Of a stretch of 37,224 bases of DNA, positions 34,214 through 37,224 are shown in pieces. The DNA is taken from NCBI GenBank assembly GCA_023395465.1, contig JAEWZE010000257.1:1-37224 (forward strand), read 5' to 3'. The notes beneath the pieces are model-generated. The model ran no database searches and was not told the origin of the DNA. It was given only the letters and a program-made list of their open reading frames with translations. Origin of the DNA: Pseudomonadota bacterium (lineage in GTDB: Bacteria > Pseudomonadota > Gammaproteobacteria > Xanthomonadales > Xanthomonadaceae). The position numbers and the translations under genes were made by a program. Every line of letters begins with the position of its first letter. Positions within the stretch are counted from its first letter, which is position 1.

Positions 34214-34905
34214 CGCCCTCGCCTGCCACGCCGACCCTGGCCTCGGCCGCGCGCGCGCTGGTGCTGCGCGACCTGCGCCTGCTCTGGCGCCGCCGCGGCG
34301 ACGCGCTGCAGCCGGCGCTGTTCGCGATCCTGGTGGTGGTGCTGTTCGCGCTGGCCATGGGCAGCGAGCGCGAACTGCTCTCGCGCGCCGCGCCGGGCGT
34401 GCTGTGGGTGGCGGTGCTGCTGTCGGGCCTGCTGGCGCTGGACACGCTGTTCCGCGGCGATGCCGAGGACGGTTCGCTCGAGCAGTGGCGGCTGGCGCCG
34501 GTGCCGCTGGCCTGGCTGGTGCTGGTGCGCACCCTGATGCACTGGCTCACCACCGCCGCCCCGCTGCTGGTCGCGGTGCCGCTGCTGGCCGAACTGCTCT
34601 ACCTGCCGCGCTCGCTGTGGCCGGTGCTGCTGCTGGCGCTGGGGCTGGGCACGCCACTGCTGAGCCTGCTGGGCGCCGTGGTTTCGGCGCTGACGGTCGG
34701 CATGCGCCGCGCCGGCGTGCTGCTGGCGCTGCTGGCGCTGCCGCTGTACGTGCCGGTGCTGGTGTTCGGCGCCGGCAGCGTGGCGGCCGCGGCGCAGGGG
34801 CACGACCCGTCCGGCGGCCTGCTCCTGCTCGCGGCCGGCCTGCTGCTGGCGCTGGTGCTGGCGCCGGTCGCCGCCGCCACCGCGATCCGGATCGCGTCGC
34901 AGTGA
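34210..34905 (+). CDS. ccmB: Cytochrome c maturation ABC transporter permease
   Basis: A 231-residue protein with six membrane helices; 'LLWRRRGDALQPALFAILVV' and 'LFRGDAEDGSLEQWRLAP' are CcmB landmarks. It partners CcmA. After it comes a 194-nt gap before ccmC. Confidence 0.94.
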   Translation: MTPSPATPTLASAARALVLRDLRLLWRRRGDALQPALFAILVVVLFALAMGSERELLSRAAPGVLWVAVLLSGLLALDTLFRGDAEDGSLEQWRLAPVPLAWLVLVRTLMHWLTTAAPLLVAVPLLAELLYLPRSLWPVLLLALGLGTPLLSLLGAVVSALTVGMRRAGVLLALLALPLYVPVLVFGAGSVAAAAQGHDPSGGLLLLAAGLLLALVLAPVAAATAIRIASQ

Positions 34906-35099
34906 GGCGCATGGCGGGCCGTCGCGGGCGCGCCCGCGCCCCCGCGGTCGCGTGCGCCCGCGGTGGGGCATCCTGTCCACCCCCAAGGCTTGGCCGCACC
35001 GGTCGAGTCTGAAAAAATAGACACTTAGCCAAGGATGCCGGCGGCCAGCCCCGGCCTCCGGCCGCCTGGCGGCCCTTCCCCCAGCGAGCAGACAGCCCG
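34906..35099. other. 194-bp gap between ccmB and ccmC
   Basis: Contains a 16-bp self-complementary sequence CGCGGGCGCGCCCGCG (34923-34938) and a short A-rich stretch near 35012 (TGAAAAAATAGAC) that could be part of a promoter. No gene is visible. Most ccm clusters have tighter spacing here. Confidence 0.5.
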
Positions 35100-35858
35100 A
35101 TGTCCAACATGAACCCGGTGGTGCGATGGTTCCACCAGCTCGGGTCGCCCCCCTACTTCGACCGCTTCGCCGTGCGCTGGGCGCCGTGGGCGTTCGGCCT
35201 GGGCCTGGCGATGATGGCCGTCGGCGCCTACCTGGGCCTGTTCGTGGTGCCGGCCGACTATCAGCAGGGCGACAGCTTCCGCATCCTCTACATCCACGTG
35301 CCCAGCGCCTGGATGAGCATGGCCATGTTCGGCCTGATGGCGATCTACGGTGCGATCGCCCTGGTCTGGCGGATCAAGCTGTGCGAGATCCTCGCCATGG
35401 CCTGCGCGCCGATCGGCGCAGCCTTCACCGTCATCACCCTGGCCACCGGCAGCATCTGGGGCAAGCCGATGTGGGGCACCTGGTGGGACTGGGACCCGCG
35501 CCTGACCTCGCAGCTGGTGCTGCTGTTCCTGTATTTCGGGGTGATCGGCCTGTACTCGGCGATCGAGGACCGCCGCGCCGCCGCGCGCGCGGCCTCGCTG
35601 CTGGCGATCGTGGGCGTGGTGATGCTGCCGATCATCCGCTACTCGGTGGTGTGGTGGAACTCGCTGCACCAGGGCCAGACCATCCGCGTGTTCGGCGAAT
35701 CCTCGATGGACGCGAGCATGCTGCCGCCGCTGCTGTGGATGGTGATCGGCACCAAGTTCTGGGCGATCAGTTCGCTGCTGGTGCGCGCCCGCGCCGACAA
35801 CCTGCAGCGCGAGGCCGGCAAGGACTGGGTGCGCCGCGCCGCGGGAGTGGCGCGATGA
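35100..35858 (+). CDS. ccmC: Heme lyase CcmC (heme handling)
   Basis: A 252-residue inner-membrane protein with six helices that loads heme onto CcmE. The WWD motif 'WGTWWDWDPR' and two heme-ligand histidines ('LYIHVPSAW', 'NSLHQGQT') are present. TGA overlaps ccmD ATG by 4 nt. Confidence 0.97.
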   Translation: MSNMNPVVRWFHQLGSPPYFDRFAVRWAPWAFGLGLAMMAVGAYLGLFVVPADYQQGDSFRILYIHVPSAWMSMAMFGLMAIYGAIALVWRIKLCEILAMACAPIGAAFTVITLATGSIWGKPMWGTWWDWDPRLTSQLVLLFLYFGVIGLYSAIEDRRAAARAASLLAIVGVVMLPIIRYSVVWWNSLHQGQTIRVFGESSMDASMLPPLLWMVIGTKFWAISSLLVRARADNLQREAGKDWVRRAAGVAR

Positions 35859-36025
35859 GCTACGCCGGATACGTCACCGCGGCCTATGCCGTGTTCGCCG
35901 CGGTGCTGCTGTGGGACTTCGTCGCCCCGCGCATCCGCATCGCCCAGGTACTCCGCGCGGTCCGCCTGCTGGCGCGGCGCGATGCCGCCCGCGCGCAGCC
36001 CGCTGCGCAGGAGCTGAAAAGATGA
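35855..36025 (+). CDS. ccmD: Heme exporter protein CcmD
   Basis: A 56-residue single-helix protein ('YVTAAYAVFAAVLLWDF') with a basic cytoplasmic tail, the normal size for CcmD, which stabilises the CcmABC complex and helps release CcmE. ATG overlaps ccmC, and its TGA overlaps the ccmE ATG (ATGA). Confidence 0.9.
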   Translation: MSYAGYVTAAYAVFAAVLLWDFVAPRIRIAQVLRAVRLLARRDAARAQPAAQELKR

Positions 36026-36504
36026 ACCCCACCCGCCGCCGCCGCATCTGGTTCGTGGTCGCGCTGCTGGCCGCCGCCGGCCTGGCCGCGACCCTGGTCG
36101 CCGTTGCCCTCCAGCGCAACATCGCCTACCTGTACACGCCGGCCGAGGTGCTGTCGGGCACGGCGGGCGCGAACGTCTCGTCGGGCGAGGCGCGCTTCCG
36201 CCTCGGCGGCATGGTCGAGACCGGCTCGTTCCGGCGCGACGAAGGCTCGCTGCGCAGCCACTTCCGCGTGACCGATGGCGACGCGCAGCTGGACGTGGTG
36301 TACGACAAGATCCTGCCCGACCTGTTCCGCGAGGGCCAGGCGGTGGTCGCCACCGGGCGCATGGAAGGCGGCCGCTTCGTGGCCGAGGACGTGCTGGCCA
36401 AGCACGACGAGACCTACGTGCCCAAGGAAGTGGCCGACAAGATGGGCCTGGCGCACAGCAAGCACAACGTCGACACGCCGACCCCGCCCCGGGCGGAGCC
36501 GTGA
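36022..36504 (+). CDS. ccmE: Cytochrome c-type heme chaperone CcmE
   Basis: A 160-residue periplasmic heme chaperone with an N-terminal membrane anchor. The heme-binding His lies in 'LAKHDETYVPKEV'; the OB-fold segment 'FRLGGMVETGSFRR' is typical. It accepts heme from CcmC and hands it to CcmF/H. Confidence 0.96.
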   Translation: MNPTRRRRIWFVVALLAAAGLAATLVAVALQRNIAYLYTPAEVLSGTAGANVSSGEARFRLGGMVETGSFRRDEGSLRSHFRVTDGDAQLDVVYDKILPDLFREGQAVVATGRMEGGRFVAEDVLAKHDETYVPKEVADKMGLAHSKHNVDTPTPPRAEP

Positions 36505-36577
36505 CCGGCACTCGCGGGCGGACCGGCCGTCCTTCCAAGCGCCATCGCGCAACGCAGCCTCCCAAGGTGTCCGTCTA

Positions 36578-37224
36578 GTGCTCCCCGAATTCGGCCAGAT
36601 CGCGCTCCTCCTCGCCCTGCTCGCGGCGCTGCTGCAGGCGGCGCTGCCGCTGGCCGGCGCGGCCGGCAACCGGCCCGCCTGGATGGCGGTCGCGCGTCCC
36701 GCCGCGCTGGCGCAGCTGCTGCTGCTCGCCTTCGCCTACGTGGTGCTCACGCTGGCGTTCGTGCGCCAGGACTTCTCCGTCACCTACGTGGCCAACAACT
36801 CCAACACGCTGCTGCCGCTGGTGTACCGCTACACCGCGGTCTGGGGCTCGCACGAGGGCTCGCTGTTGCTGTGGGTGCTGATGCTGGGCGTCTGGAACGC
36901 GGCGGTGGCGCTGTGGTCGCGCGCGCTGCCGCAGGTGGTGGCGGCGCGGGTGCTGGGCGTGATCGGGCTGGTCGCGATCGGCTTCCTGTCCTTCATGATC
37001 TTCACCTCCAACCCGTTCGAGCGCCTGCTGCCTGCGCCGCTGGAAGGCCACGACCTCAACCCGTTGCTGCAGGACCCGGGGATGATCATCCATCCCCCGA
37101 TGCTCTACATCGGCTACATCGGCTTCGTGGTGCCGTTCGCGTTCGCGATCGCGGCCCTGCTCGAGGGCAAGGTCGATGCGCGCTGGCAGCGCTGGACGCG
37201 GCCGTGGACCAACGTGGCCTGGGG
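36578..37224 (+). CDS. ccmF: Heme lyase CcmF (partial, cut by the window edge)
   Basis: GTG 36578 opens a frame running to the end of the window (about 215 residues). It begins 'VLPEFGQIALLLALLAALLQ' and has 'NNSNTLLPLVYRYTAVWGSHEGSLLLW' landmarks such as GSHEGSLLLW, and 'MIIHPPMLYIGY', all diagnostic of CcmF. Multiple membrane helices. A TAG in frame stands directly before the GTG, so no earlier start is possible. The WWD heme motif and C-terminus lie outside. Confidence 0.93.
   Translation, partial: MLPEFGQIALLLALLAALLQAALPLAGAAGNRPAWMAVARPAALAQLLLLAFAYVVLTLAFVRQDFSVTYVANNSNTLLPLVYRYTAVWGSHEGSLLLWVLMLGVWNAAVALWSRALPQVVAARVLGVIGLVAIGFLSFMIFTSNPFERLLPAPLEGHDLNPLLQDPGMIIHPPMLYIGYIGFVVPFAFAIAALLEGKVDARWQRWTRPWTNVAW

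Overview
The window is a very GC-rich stretch of a gammaproteobacterial chromosome. Several things point to a Xanthomonadaceae member of the Lysobacter/Luteimonas type: two large TonB-dependent receptors (one Oar-like), the gene order uvrC-pgsA-tRNA-Gly-tRNA-Cys-tRNA-Leu, a ccm cytochrome c maturation cluster, and REP-like GTAG/GTGG 'GGAGCGGCTTCA' repeats. The genus is an inference. I see no transposase, integrase, phage gene or CRISPR array.

Region 1 (1-14371) is an accessory-looking peptide/murein scavenging locus built around a divergent promoter at 8356-8399. Leftward: a secreted transglutaminase-like protein and an Oar-like TonB receptor, closed by a clear intrinsic terminator; then a second TonB receptor whose stop overlaps the GTG start of an exported serine hydrolase that runs off the left edge. 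Rightward: a secreted NlpC/P60 endopeptidase with an SH3-like region, an L-Ala-D/L-Glu-type dipeptide epimerase, an RpiR/MurR-type regulator, an atypical glutamate-transporter-family (DAACS) carrier and an exported amidohydrolase. Outer-membrane uptake, periplasmic cleavage, inner-membrane transport, cytoplasmic epimerisation and control all sit in one place. This looks like a system for using peptidoglycan peptides, perhaps from lysed neighbours. The parts are recognisable families; the assembled pathway is inferred.

Region 2 (14405-16722): an FMN/Fe-S glutamate-synthase-like enzyme, then tRNA-Leu(UAA), tRNA-Cys(GCA) and tRNA-Gly(GCC) on the minus strand. The tRNA-Leu gene is split in its anticodon loop by a 220-nt group I intron resembling those of cyanobacterial tRNA-Leu and Azoarcus tRNA-Ile. 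This is the most striking single element in the window.

Region 3 (16713-28490, minus strand): a tightly packed housekeeping run, comEC, exbB, exbD, msbA, lpxK, kdsB, a low-molecular-weight phosphatase, a thioredoxin/NHL protein, uvrC and pgsA. Many junctions are 4-nt stop/start overlaps. It covers DNA uptake, energy transduction, lipid A/KDO synthesis, excision repair and phospholipid synthesis.

Region 4 (28491-29133) has no gene. It holds a perfect 16-bp palindrome and three 122-bp tandem repeats enclosed by 30-nt inverted repeats.

Region 5 (29134-37224): an FAD-dependent reductase with a coupled small membrane protein, an omega-amidase/transaminase pair separated by REP-like repeats, a DUF3293-like protein, and the cytochrome c maturation genes ccmA, ccmB, ccmC, ccmD, ccmE and the start of ccmF, which is cut by the right edge.
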